Assembly: GCA_963082975.1 (NCBI GenBank)
Contig: OY720346.1
Coordinates: 50,068,296-50,132,295, forward strand
DNA: 64,000 bases
DNA from: Labia minor
Lineage: Eukaryota; Arthropoda; Insecta; Dermaptera; Spongiphoridae
Direction of reading: 5' to 3'
The stretch's first letter is position 1, and each line of letters starts with the position of its first letter. Below are positions 11,039-21,609 of the stretch, in pieces. Both the position numbers and the translations under genes were made by a program. The notes beneath the pieces are model-generated. The model worked only from the letters and a program-made list of their open reading frames with translations. It searched no databases and was not told the origin of the DNA.

Positions 11039-11165
11039 AATTTCTTTATTGGAATTCTTTATGAAACTTGTAATCAAGAGTGGAGGGGATGGAAGTGGAA
11101 AATAAAGAGAGAGAGAGATCAATGAATTAAATAGAAATTAAAAGTTAAAACTTTAAAAAAAAAAA
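11039..11165 (+). repeat. Filler copied from 6812-6940
   Basis: About 127 bp, direct orientation, one visible substitution from the donor. It replaces part of the interior of HINE-1 copy C. The left junction shares 'aattt' and the right junction lies in poly-A, so both have microhomology. Confidence 0.85.
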
Positions 11166-11805
11166 TCATCTTCATTTTTAAGTCAAAATTTAAAAATTTA
11201 AAAAATTAATTCGCGTGTTTGGCTATTTGTTGATGACACTACGTGGCGTGCTGGAGCGTGATTGTCAGTCAACGTGCTAAAAAATTTAAAAGAGTACTTT
11301 CAGTCAAGCTGAAATTATATATATATATATATATATATATAGCAGTTTTGTACAATTTTTAATCATGTGAAAAACTATCAAAGATATATCTTTATTCTTA
11401 TGGTCAGTTTGGTTGAAAACAAAATGAATACGTGGTAGGTAATGACCCTTTTCTGAATGAGCTACATTTCTCAAAAGTTGATAGAGAACTACGAATTTTG
11501 AATAATGCCCATGTAATAAATTTCGTTATTCTAGCTCAAACCGCTTTTGGGTAATCTTGTCTACATACACACATACACACAGACATTTTTCTCAACCTTA
11601 GTGAAAATGACTCAGGGACCTTCAAAACATATAAAATCATCAAAATCTCGACAACGAAAATTTACGTGATCGTAATTTATCTCTGGTGAGATAGTAAAAA
11701 ATTAAACAAAAAGAAATAAAATTTATCCTCAAAATAAATAAAACTAAAATAATATTCTAATTAATACAAGATTTTTGATATTTGCTTTATATTTTTTATA
11801 TTTTT

Positions 11806-12429
11806 ACCGACCGACGATAGTAAGGGAGGTATTGTTTTCACACCAAATTTCACATGTGGAGATTTTTACATATCTCCACGAATCATGCATTTTCTTAACA
11901 GAAAAAAGTATTTTTAGCATGATGTCTGTCCGTCCGTCCGTATAGATGTGTACAGCCTGAACGGCTCAACCGATTTTTATGAAATTTGGTATATTTACTT
12001 AATGCATCAGTGGGATGCATTGATCAACTTTTGGTGCAAATCCGGAAACCGGAAGTGGTAGTATTAGCGATCGACGATAGGAAGGGAAGGGTTATTTTCA
12101 CACCAAATTTCACATGAGGAGATTTTTTTATATATCACCACGAATCATACACTTTGTATTGGTTTTATCCTCGGGAAAATCATATTTATTAGTTTTTTCT
12201 TGATTTAAAGTTATATGACGTCATCCAGCCATTCATGACGTCACAGTCTGGTCTTGCATATATATTATAAATAAAATAAAATTAAAAATGTTTATATTTA
12301 TTATTTATGTATCCATATCTGTTTTTTATTACATTAATAGATATATTAAAATTATTTGAAATTGTTTCTGTAGCTGGAAATTAATTTACTTCAAACCGTC
12401 GGTCGGTTCGGACCTGGCCACAGGTCAAC
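11806..12429 (+). mobile_element. HINE-2 full copy (Helentron-like)
   Basis: The 5' end, ACCGACCGACGATAGTAAGG, recurs inverted near the 3' end as CGTCGGTCGGT (about 12398-12408). This is followed by the perfect hairpin GACCTG-GCCA-CAGGTC and an AAC end before a T-rich flank. The interior has a roughly 170-bp unit that starts at 'cgacgata' and is repeated once ('tttcacaccaaatttcacat' at about 11831 and 12098), a 'tccgtccgtccgt' tract, and TGACGTCA sites. No coding capacity. Same plan as HINE-1 but different termini. Confidence 0.85.
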
Positions 12430-12575
12430 TTATTTTTCTTCTTTCTAAAATTTAAATGAATTATATGCATTTTTGTAAATATGGTTTTCAATGGTAAATT
12501 ATTCTATTTCTTGAAATATATCGGGGAATCCACTTAAAAGAAATTTATAATGAAATATATATATATATATATACA
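12430..12575. other. A+T-rich spacer
   Basis: A+T-rich DNA ending in a (TA)n tract at about 12556-12573. Nothing else recognised. Confidence 0.5.
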
Positions 12576-12822
12576 TGGGATCTGCTGCTTTGGACAGCCT
12601 CCAAGGGTCCTGTCCATCTGTGATGTGAACTCGAAGAAAACCTCTAGGCGAAAGTTTGACGCCTGAGTGGAGGGGAAGAATTTTTAATATTGAATTAATG
12701 GGATTTGATTAGGGTTTGGGACGCGACTTTCTCAATAGTAGGAGAGGAAAAGTCGTGGTTTGCGTGAGCAGGGTTGTGCTTACCTGAAGTGGATATAACT
12801 CTCTATCTGGGACATAGAGACT
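12576..12822. repeat. Unclassified G+C-rich island bounded by (TA)n
   Basis: About 245 bp of balanced composition between two (TA)n microsatellites. It has no tRNA-like B box, no inverted ends and no open frame of note. A short intermittent retroelement or an RNA-derived sequence is possible. Only one copy is seen here, so the class is open. Confidence 0.35.
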
Positions 12823-13384
12823 CCTAATATATATATATATATATATATAATATATTTGTTATTTCATCAAACACATTATATATTTTTTTTTAATATAGTA
12901 CACAGAATTAATAAATATTCAATCTTAATGAGATATAAAAAAATTAAACAATTCTGTAGTTGTAAAAAGGCGTACATATACATATACTAGGCAACTACCT
13001 CTACATGGCTTAGCAAGAGCTAGTCTCAGTTTAATCCAGTAAATTTATATTGTGAATATGACAAAATCTGGACCATTGATTGACTTTAAAATAATGTCTT
13101 CATAAATTCAATCACTATCTAACGTAACGTTTCGTTCATTAACACTAGGCTAGAAAAAGAAGTCTGAATTTTACTTTCAATCACATAGAATTTCTTTCAG
13201 CCTACTTGAAACAACTTAAAAGTAAAATGACTTTTCTTTGGCAACACGGGACATACTTATGGACCATTAGGATACACGTAATATCATCTACTGAGAAGTT
13301 AAGTGAGTCCTTTTTAGCAAATATATTATTATATAAAATTTATGAAATTTTTCAAATAATCTTTTAAGCTTCTATACTTTAGAT

Positions 13385-13763
13385 CAGCTATTCTCAAAGG
13401 GGTCCATGTGGACCCCCTGGGGGTCTATGGGACTTCATGGGGGTCTATGATCACCAAGTGGTCTATTGGGGTCTATGGATGTCTCTTTAGTAAAAAATAA
13501 ATTAAAAGGGGAGATTTAAGTATAAAACTTAGTAATTTTAGGCCAAACATAAAAGAAATCGCACAAAAACGTCAAGTCCATCCATCACACTAATATTATA
13601 ATTTTATAAAATATTTGTTTTTTTTATTATGTGTTAAATTTAATCATTAAAAATATAGATATAATTATTGATATTTCAGTGTTTCTTTCTTCTATACAAT
13701 TTCCCCTCATTTTCCTATTACTATGTGTTTTAATATGTGGTAGCTTTTGCACACACACAATTA

Positions 13764-13818
<55 letters not shown>

Positions 13819-13894
13819 CTTAGGTAGGGGGTCTATGAAATAAATAAAATTCCTCCAGGGGGTCTATGGAAGAAAAAGTTTGAGAACCCCTGTG
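13385..13894. mobile_element. hAT MITE with 8-bp target duplication
   Basis: Starts CAGCTATTCTCAAAGGGG and ends GTTTGAGAACCCCTGTG; both ends fit the CAGgGGTTCTCAAAC-type hAT terminus. Direct repeats CTTTAGAT at 13377-13384 and 13895-13902 form a perfect 8-bp target duplication. The interior repeats 'ggggtctatgg' near both ends and has a long (TA)n at about 13769-13816. No transposase. Confidence 0.88.
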
Positions 13895-13902
13895 CTTTAG
13901 AT

Positions 13903-14187
13903 ATTTTAATACAATTTGTTTCTGATTAAATAAATAAGCATTTCTTTAATTTATTATTTTTATAATATTCAAAATTCTCCTCTGTGTCACTTGAAATCTC
14001 AATTTGTTTCTTTTTTTTATATATACGTATATTTTATATTCAAAGTAAATGTCATAAAAAAAATTCTTCTTTTGGACGTTGCTATTAGATTTTGTGAATA
14101 TTTTTTTTATGAAAATATAGAAACTGTCTTTTCGTTTTCTTCTCTATCACTTCTCATGCTTACTTCTTTACAGTTTTTTCTCTCTAC

Positions 14188-14229
<42 letters not shown>

Positions 14230-14511
14230 GAGGGGAATCCAATTTTCCGAGGATTTATTCTTTAAGCTCTGATTTATTTTATGTGAATACTTTTTTTTAT
14301 AGACTCGTCAACGTAATCGTTTCACTTATTTTTTCATGCTCGTGAAATTTTATTGAAACATCTGTTTTATATTTTGAAACAATTCATACTATGTATGATA
14401 AGGATATTTCTTAACCCTTCTTGAAATTATCTTAAAACGGGAGAAAAAGAAAGGACAGATAAATTTTTAAATTTTAAAATTTTATAAATTTCAAATATAA
14501 TCGAAAATTTT
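13903..14511. other. A+T-rich stretch with (TA)n
   Basis: A+T-rich DNA with a (TA)n tract at about 14190-14226. No gene recognised. Confidence 0.6.
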
Positions 14512-15072
14512 ACTATCTCACCAGAGATAGTATTGCGATCACGAAAATTTTCGATGTCGAGATTTTGAGGTTTTTATACGTTTTAAAGGTCCCTGAGTCA
14601 TTTTCACTAAGGTTGAGAAAAATGTATGTGTGTGTATGTAGACAAGATTACACAAAAATGGTTTGAGCTAGAATCAACAAATTTCAAAATCATCAAAATA
14701 CGTGCATTATTCAAAATTTGTAATTTTCTATCAACTTTTGAGAAATGTAGCTCTTTCGGAAGTGGGTCATAAACTGACTGTAAAAATAAATATAGTTTTT
14801 CACATGATTAAAAATTGTATAAAACTGCTATATATAGAAATTTCAGCTTGGTTGAATCGCTGAAAATTTCAGAATTAATTTTTTAACACTGCAAATCATT
14901 CGCCAACATGTGGCGTGGTCCCATCAACAAAGAGCCAAACATGCGCTGGTTTAATAAATATTATTTATTAATTTTAATTTATAATTTATAATTAATTAAA
15001 TTTAATTTGAATATAATATATGCTATTTAATCCATTTTAAATTTGCGAGATAGTCTAATGGAGACACTCCAG
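14512..15072 (+). mobile_element. HINE-1 copy D
   Basis: ACTATCTCACCAGAGATAGT at the start and GCGAGATAGTCTAATGGAGA plus CACTCCAG at the end. The GT tract is short and part of the interior ('gacctacca..ttttcctcta') is missing compared with copies B and I. Non-coding. Confidence 0.8.
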
Positions 15073-15736
15073 CTTATTTCTTTAGATTTTTGTTTTTTTT
15101 GTTTAGATTAATTGATTTTTATTTGTTGTTCTAATATTTATATAATTTTTAATTTATTATCTATTTCAATTATAATTGTTCATTGATAATATATTTCATA
15201 TTAATTTAATTATATTTTGAAAGAGAAGGATTAAATATCATTTAAACTTTCTAGGATATAAGTGATCATTCTCTGTCCAACTTCTTTATTTATAGAATCT
15301 ACATCTACATATCTACAATATACTTTAATCTTCAATAAATCCCGCAACAGTTTGGTTTTATTCTGAATTATCTCAGTATTTTCCCTCAATTTATATAATC
15401 GGTAAATGAAATATTAATTATATATGTATTTAAGGAATTTTCAATTAAATTCCACGGCGCGTTGAAATTGAAATTTGAAATTAATTAATTTTCATCGAAA
15501 GTTTGAATAAATAATTTCTATCAATAAATAATATCAGTTAGTACCAATCAGAGATCTTTCTTAGTTGAACATATACAAATTTCAATTTTATATTTAACAA
15601 TAACAACAAAATTAAATAATTTAATTATTTGTATAATTATTAATTATTTTGTATTATTTTCACAATGGGATATAAAAAATTGCTGTTAATAAAATTGTAA
15701 TTATATCCTTTTACTTTCTCCCTTAATGTGAATATG
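15073..15736. other. A+T-rich non-coding stretch
   Basis: No gene or clear repeat ends seen. Confidence 0.55.
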
Positions 15737-15744
15737 ATCTAGTG

Positions 15745-15963
15745 CAGTGGTTCCCAAAGTCCATATCGACCCCAGGGGTCAATGGTGGCCTCCAAGGGGT
15801 CTGCTCAAGCGAATAAAAAATTTGGGGGCCATGAAATTTTGGCTCTAAAAAAAAGTGTAAAATTTTTTTTACAAAAAATCAATTTCAGGTTAAGTACAGG
15901 GTCTATCCAAAACCGAAAAACATGTTAAGGGGTCTTCCACACAAAAAAGTTTGGAAATCTATG
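15745..15963. mobile_element. hAT MITE
   Basis: 219 bp from CAGTGGTTCCCAAAG to GTTTGGAAATCTATG, flanked by ATCTAGTG (15737-15744) and ATCTAGTA (15964-15971), an 8-bp target duplication with one mismatch. Interior has 'aggggtc' motifs near both ends. No coding capacity. Confidence 0.8.
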
Positions 15964-16008
15964 ATCTAGTACAAAAAGGTTTTTAAAAATCTTATAAAAC
16001 AAATTAAG

Positions 16009-16238
16009 GTAAACGTATGAGTAGTTGACCACTATACCAGTAATTGACCATTTGATAGATTTTTTTATCAAAATAAGCTTTTTAATTTCAAATTAAACAC
16101 GTGATATCGTTAAATATCAAAAAGAGCCTCTTCCGGGTTGCTTAACTATGAAATACAGAAATTAAAACGGTTATTTTGATAGAAAAATCTATTAAATAGA
16201 CAATTACTGGTACAGTGGTTAACTACTGTTACGTTTAC
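16009..16238. mobile_element. Palindromic MITE with long inverted repeats
   Basis: About 230 bp. The left arm, GTAAACGTATGAGTAGTTGA and onward, pairs with the right arm ending TAGTTAACC..GTTACGTTTAC. The arms match over roughly 75 bp ('accagtaattg', 'atagattttt', 'atcaaaataa'). The flanks allow a TA target site, which would place it near Tc1/mariner, but this is not certain. Confidence 0.65.
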
Positions 16239-16344
16239 TATATATTTATTTGTTCTCTGATTCTCTAACTTTACTAACAATTTATACATGATTTATGAAA
16301 AGTTAACTGGAATCCAATATATGTAGATATAAAATAATATGCGA

Positions 16345-16470
16345 TTTGGAGTTCAAGTCCTGGGAATCTGTCTCTATTATCTGTTCAAGAAAATCAAGAT
16401 AAAAATTGAGAGAATCCCTTTTACTGATCATACAATAGCTCTACTCCGCCAGACGACAATTGACTTCATA
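16345..16470 (+). repeat. tRNA-derived SINE, partial copy
   Basis: Shares the B-box-like 'gttcaagtcc' (about 16361), 'tcaagaaaatcaagataaa' and 'ctactgatcata' with the SINE at 540-815, with an internal deletion. Old and truncated. Confidence 0.55.
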
Positions 16471-16479
16471 TACATTGTT

Positions 16480-17457
16480 TTTTTATAGGATACTCAAAAG
16501 AAAGATGTTTTTTTATTAAATATATAATATGTATGCTATGTTCACACCCCCATTTGTCAATTTTTAGAACAACTCTCAATTAAATTTAAAAGAAATATTA
16601 AACAATAATAGTATATTCAGTAATTTAATTCTGAATTTTTATATTGATAATATATAATATAAAATTTTATAAATTTTGATTAATATTATACAGAATTTTT
16701 ATAGGTATGTTCATTATCTATCATTATATATGTCTTCCAATAAATTTCTAATAATATTATCTTACAATAACAGATTTTAAATTATCTTCTTCTTGGGTTT
16801 GTTGGCTATTCACTCACTGATATTTATTAATTATTTAACTTTTTACAAATATTTCTTCCTCCTTTTGAGCCTTCACCAAATTCATTAATTTTCGTTTTAT
16901 TTTATATTTTATTATCATTACTCATATTTTTTTTTGTATTACAGTGATCTTGATGTTCTATTTAAAATTTTTTTTAAATTATATTTAATATAATTGGTAC
17001 TACCTGTGACATTAGATTTAATATACATTTGTTATTTCATTATATTTTTCAAATTATATAAGTATATAAAAAGATAAAACAAAAGAAAAGTATTCATCGT
17101 CTTGAGAGAAAAAAATATTATATAATTAAGTATTTATTTATTTTATTAATATCCTGATTATTTTTATCAATTGTTTTTTATTTTCAGAATACCATTATAA
17201 TTTATTTATTACAAAAAATAAAAATCTAATTACTTAAATAAGATATAAATTATATTTATATATTTTTTCATATAATATTTAATATTTTTAAAAGATAAGA
17301 GAAATGTTCGGTCTTTTTTTGTTATTTGTTATACTTTTTAACAAGATCCAAGTTTTAGTTTAAAAAAAAACGTAGAAAAAGAATAACTTACTGTTGTTTA
17401 GTAAGTTGTTCTTTTGTAATTTGAGTTGTTGGCAACTTTTCTTAATGAGTTAAATAC

Positions 17458-17501
<44 letters not shown>

Positions 17502-17679
17502 TAGTACAGTTCACAAGTGATATATTTTGCTCATTTAATCTCTCACACTTCTTCAGAAAATATTTTTAAATTCTATTATATTACGAATATAGTAATTTAA
17601 TAATTTTATAAAATCTAAAAAAATGTAATTTATTTAATGAAAATTATTAAATTAAAATATTTATATAATAAAAAAAAAT
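16480..17679. other. A+T-rich non-coding stretch
   Basis: Long A+T-rich region with (TA)n at about 17460-17501. No gene or bounded repeat recognised. Confidence 0.6.
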
Positions 17680-17950
17680 CTCGAGTGTCTCGACTATCTC
17701 GCAAATTTGAAATGGATTAATTAACATTTATATTTAAATTAAATTTTATTAATTAGGTTATAAATAGAATTTATTAAACCAGATCACGTGCTGGCGCGTG
17801 ATTGGCAGTCAACGTGGTAAAAAATTTAAAAATTTAATTCTGAAACTTTCAGCACAAATTCTACATATAGCAGTTTGTATACAATTTTTAATTATGTGAA
17901 AAACAATCAAGCATATATCTTTATTTTATAATAATAAAGTTAGTTTAGAG
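17680..17950 (-). mobile_element. HINE-1 copy E, truncated
   Basis: Minus-strand 3' portion: 'gactatctcgcaaatttgaa', the 'gctggcgcgtgattggcagt' block and the 'tttagaggaaaaaa' block, where it stops. Full copy F begins immediately afterwards. The missing half is not found beyond F. Confidence 0.75.
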
Positions 17951-17958
17951 GAAAAAAT

Positions 17959-18560
17959 CTGGAGTATCTCTCTCCATTCGACTATCTCGCAAATATGAAT
18001 TGGATTAATTAACATATATTATATTTAAATTAAATTTAATTAATTATAAATTATAAATTAAAATTAATAAATATATATTAAACCAGCGCGTAATTGGCTC
18101 TTTGTTGATGCCATCACGTCACGTGCTGGCGCGTGATTTGCAGTCTTTTTAAAAAATTAATTCCGGTACTTTCAGCGATTCAATCAAGCTGAAATTCTAT
18201 ATATACCTACTAGTTTTATACAATTTTTAATCATTTGAAAAACTATCAAACATATATCTTTATTTTTCGGTCAGTTTAGAGGAAAAAAATGAAAACGTAG
18301 TAGGTAATGACCATCTTCCGAATGATCTACATTTCTCAAAAGTTAATAGAAAACTATGAATTTTGAATAATGCCCATGTATCAAATTTTCATCATTCTAG
18401 CTCAAACCGTTTTTGCGTAATCTTGGTTACATACATACACACACAGACATTTTTCTCAACCTTAGTGAAAATGACTCAGGGACCTTCAAAACGTATAAAA
18501 ACATTAAAATCTTGACATCGAAAATTTTCGTGATGGCAATACTATCTCTGGCGAGATAGT
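17959..18560 (-). mobile_element. HINE-1 copy F, full length
   Basis: Minus strand: CTGGAGTATCTCTCTCCATT at the 3' end, then GACTATCTCGC, to ACTATCTCTGGCGAGATAGT at the 5' end (18541-18560). All internal blocks are present. It abuts truncated copy E in the same orientation. Confidence 0.83.
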
Positions 18561-19388
18561 AATAACTAATTATTTCAGTTTTTTTATAATTAAATAATAT
18601 ATATACCTTTTATATATTTTTAATTGATTTCATTAAATGATGTAAATATTTGGAAACATATTGTATTTCATATATTGTATATATTTTATTATAAAAAATA
18701 ATTGTTTTTCATATTCAATTCATTAGTATTTTTCTATAGTAAGATAGATAGATATAAATAAATGAGAGAGAGAATTTTGATCTTTCTATTTTCATATATA
18801 TATAATATACACCCTATCTATATATATATATATATATATATGTGTGTATGTTGTTATTGTATATATGTATGAAATAGAGGGGTATATTAGTCACATACAT
18901 AAGCATGTTAGAATATATATCAAAGAGAATAGATTATCTATAAAATTTTCATCTATGCTTTTACAAAGAGTATAGAAACATTTTAATATTTTATAAAGAT
19001 ACATTCAAATGGAATTCTTATTTCAATAAAAATGTATATTTTCATACAATGAAATACATATTAAATATAATAATGAAAATCATTTCCTATTTTATTATTT
19101 TTAGATTATCCAACATAAATTATTAGGCTAAGCTAATTAGGATATTTTTTTTTAATTTATCTCTTTTAGATATAAATTAATTATTAAATTCTAAATGTAA
19201 ATTGAATTTAAAATCTTCAAAGGTTTTATTCATTTTACACTTTTCAAACACTATTACTTGTTTATTTAATAAAAAAACAAACAAACAAATAAAACTTTAC
19301 AATTTAGGTATATTTTATAAATAATACATTTTGTGCTTTTCATTATACGAAAATATGTATTATTATTATTATATAATAATTAATTTAT
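18561..19388. other. A+T-rich non-coding stretch
   Basis: A+T-rich with (TA)n at about 18820-18842. No gene recognised. Confidence 0.55.
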
Positions 19389-19396
19389 ATTACATA

Positions 19397-19644
19397 CAGT
19401 GGCGTCGGGCCGGGAGGGGGATCACGTGCCCCCCAAGCATAGTGCAAAAAATAAATTTAAAAGTGATTAGTTTTGTAACTGAGAACCCAAAAGTAAAAAA
19501 CAACTTTAAATTACGTATAAGTATAGTCTAAACGTTATGAATAAATATATAATTTATTTTTTCAAAAATTTTTCCGGGGGAAACCCCTGGACCACCCCCC
19601 TGCTCCCCTGCCCCCTCAACACAATAGATCACGCTACGCCACTG
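19397..19644. mobile_element. hAT MITE with perfect 8-bp duplication
   Basis: CAGTGGCGTCGGGCCGGG at the left and ATCACGCTACGCCACTG at the right, flanked by ATTACATA at 19389-19396 and 19645-19652. The C/G-rich subterminal tracts are unusual for this A+T-rich window. No transposase. Confidence 0.88.
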
Positions 19645-19652
19645 ATTACATA

Positions 19653-20309
19653 TATACTATATTATATTATTTTATCGATATTAAATTTGAGAACATAATT
19701 TTGAAATTATTAATAAGGAATACTATTTAAATTATTTTATTTTTCAATTCCAAAGCATATATTTAAACTAAAATATAAAACCTAATAAAATAATAATTTT
19801 TAATTAAACTTTAACAAGAGAGCCGAAATGCGCATAAGCCAATAAATATATATATATCCATAAACTTGGAACATCATTAAATTTTATTTTATTTTACCTC
19901 ACTAATTCAAGTATTTGTTTCAATTAATGCATTCGATTAAATTTATAAATTTCATAAAAAAGTGATGTCTATTAATTTAATAAAATAAATAAATTAATAA
20001 ACGTATATAACTAATAGATTTAAATACAAATTAATTAATATTTAAATAAATTACATTATATGATTCATTAATTATTATTTATTTATTTCCAAATTTTTAA
20101 AACCTTGAATTGATAAACGAAAACCAAAATTGAAAGAGTATATCTCTGTGAGGGAAACAATTATTACATTTAAGTATAGTTTTTAGTTATTAAAAATGAA
20201 CAGAAAAAAAAATATTTTGTGTTCTTATGACGAATCAAGAATTTAAAAAAATATATAAAATTATAAGTTGATAAATTTTTATAGAGGAGATTTATGATCT
20301 TACAATAAT
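19653..20309. other. A+T-rich non-coding stretch
   Basis: Nothing recognised beyond low-complexity A+T-rich DNA. Confidence 0.55.
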
Positions 20310-20480
20310 ATTTATCTATCTCTATAGCCCCGCAGATCTCGAAAGTTCTTGGCCTCAGCAACTATATTTTTCCAAGTGTCTCTATCCTGAGCCACCACCA
20401 TCCAACTCCTACCCTCTCCCATCTCTCACATCGCCCTTTCCTATAATGTCCACCCACCGCGTTCTTGATCTTCCATGTTC
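20310..20480 (-). pseudogene. LINE 3' fragment
   Basis: Minus strand. The reverse complement matches the 3' coding end of the LINE at 30430-31010 ('gagagatgggagagggtagg', then 'ggccaagaactttcgag') and ends in GATA-like simple sequence. Strongly 5' truncated. Confidence 0.7.
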
Positions 20481-20654
20481 CGTGGTGATATTTTGTTGGT
20501 AAACTAAAATATTATAATAATATTAAATTAAATAAAATCAATATTATCTCATCTTTAGTGAACATAAAATAGTCAAATCCACTTTGAAGGGATGAACAAA
20601 ACGCAATTTCAAATCTTTTCAATGTAAGTGGGAGATACCAAAAATGTTTCTATA

Positions 20655-20965
20655 TATATATATATCTATATCTATCTCTGTGGCTCTACGGAACTCAAAA
20701 GTTCTTGGCCGCAGCAACCACACCCCTCCAAGTGTCTCTATCCTGAACCACCACCATCCAATTCCTACCCTTTTCCATCTCTCACATCGCCCCTTCCTAT
20801 ATTGTCCACCCACCGCGTCCTTGATCTTGCAAGCGGACCTTTCCCAATCGGTTTCCCCACCAATATATTTTTCGCCATTCTTTCCTCTCCCATTCTAGCC
20901 ACATACTCTGACCATCGTATCCTCGAATTTATAACCCTAACTATGTCTATGCATAAAGGTCATGC
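20655..20965 (-). pseudogene. LINE 3' fragment
   Basis: Minus strand. Covers the C-terminal part of the reverse-transcriptase ORF (LHDLY, then a degraded RMGE.., then KR/GRP-rich basic tail) and the 3' end 'gccgcggccaagaacttt'-like block, with a (GATA/TA)n tail at 20655-20680. Same family as 20310-20480, 23184-23510, 30430-31010 and 63495-63809. Confidence 0.7.
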
Positions 20966-21300
20966 AATAGTATAACAATTTGTTTTCGCCAAACTATGAT
21001 CATCGAACTCTGTATGATTTTTCGAAATTTCCATCGACCCCTAAAGGTAATTTTCAGATAATTAAAATAAAACAATATATTAACCTTAATATTTAATAAA
21101 TCAGAAACAATAAGTAAAGTAGGTACATATTTTTTACTTCTTTTCACCCGAATAAATATTTATACTTTTATTATTTTATTTTCTATAAAGGAAATGATAT
21201 TAAGTCAATTATAAAAAAATTTAAAATTTTACGCAGTTAGATATGTGTGATTTTCGTATTAAGAACTGTTTTTCTTTTAGATCCCAAACGACTCCTATTC

Positions 21301-21596
21301 CAGGGCTTCTTAAACTTTTTTATATAGCGACCCCCTTCAAGCTTAGGAAATTTTAAACGACCCCCTCCTCCATATAATGAAATATATATTAACCGTAGAT
21401 GTAGATGTAATATCGCACTATTTTACAATGTAAATAAAATAAGGATTAAAGAATACATACCCATTCATTTCACATATATATAATTTAATAATTTTAAATT
21501 TTATTTATAATGATTCAAAAGTATCAGATCTTTGCGACCCCCTTTCAGTAGTCTCGCGACCCCAGGGGGTCGCGACCCACAGTTTAAGAACCCCTG
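21301..21596. mobile_element. hAT MITE matching the intact hAT termini
   Basis: CAGGGCTTCTTAAACTTTTT at the left and CACAGTTTAAGAACCCCTG at the right, flanked by TCCTATTC at 21293-21300 and 21597-21604 (perfect 8 bp). The ends, followed by 'gaccccc' and 'gggggtcgcg', resemble those of the element at 48683-52009, which could have mobilised it. Confidence 0.9.
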
Positions 21597-21609
21597 TCCT
21601 ATTCGACCC

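Larger units (their letters stand above)
7520..11695 (-). mobile_element. HINE-1 copy C, interrupted by BEL/Pao and filler
   Basis: Minus-strand member. The 3' end (CTGGAGTGTCTCC then GACTATCTCGC) is at 7520-7552 and the 5' end ('ctctggtgagatagt') is at about 11681-11695. A BEL/Pao element with its 5-bp duplication occupies 7608-10997, and a 127-bp filler copied from 6812-6940 occupies 11039-11165. The remaining HINE-1 interior (11180-11695) contains the 'gctgaaattatatatatata' block, the GT/CA-rich tract and the 'tctcaaaagttgatag' block. Confidence 0.8.

Noticed and set aside
13631-14230. Frames rich in Ile-Tyr repeats
   Set aside because: Translations of (TA)n microsatellites.
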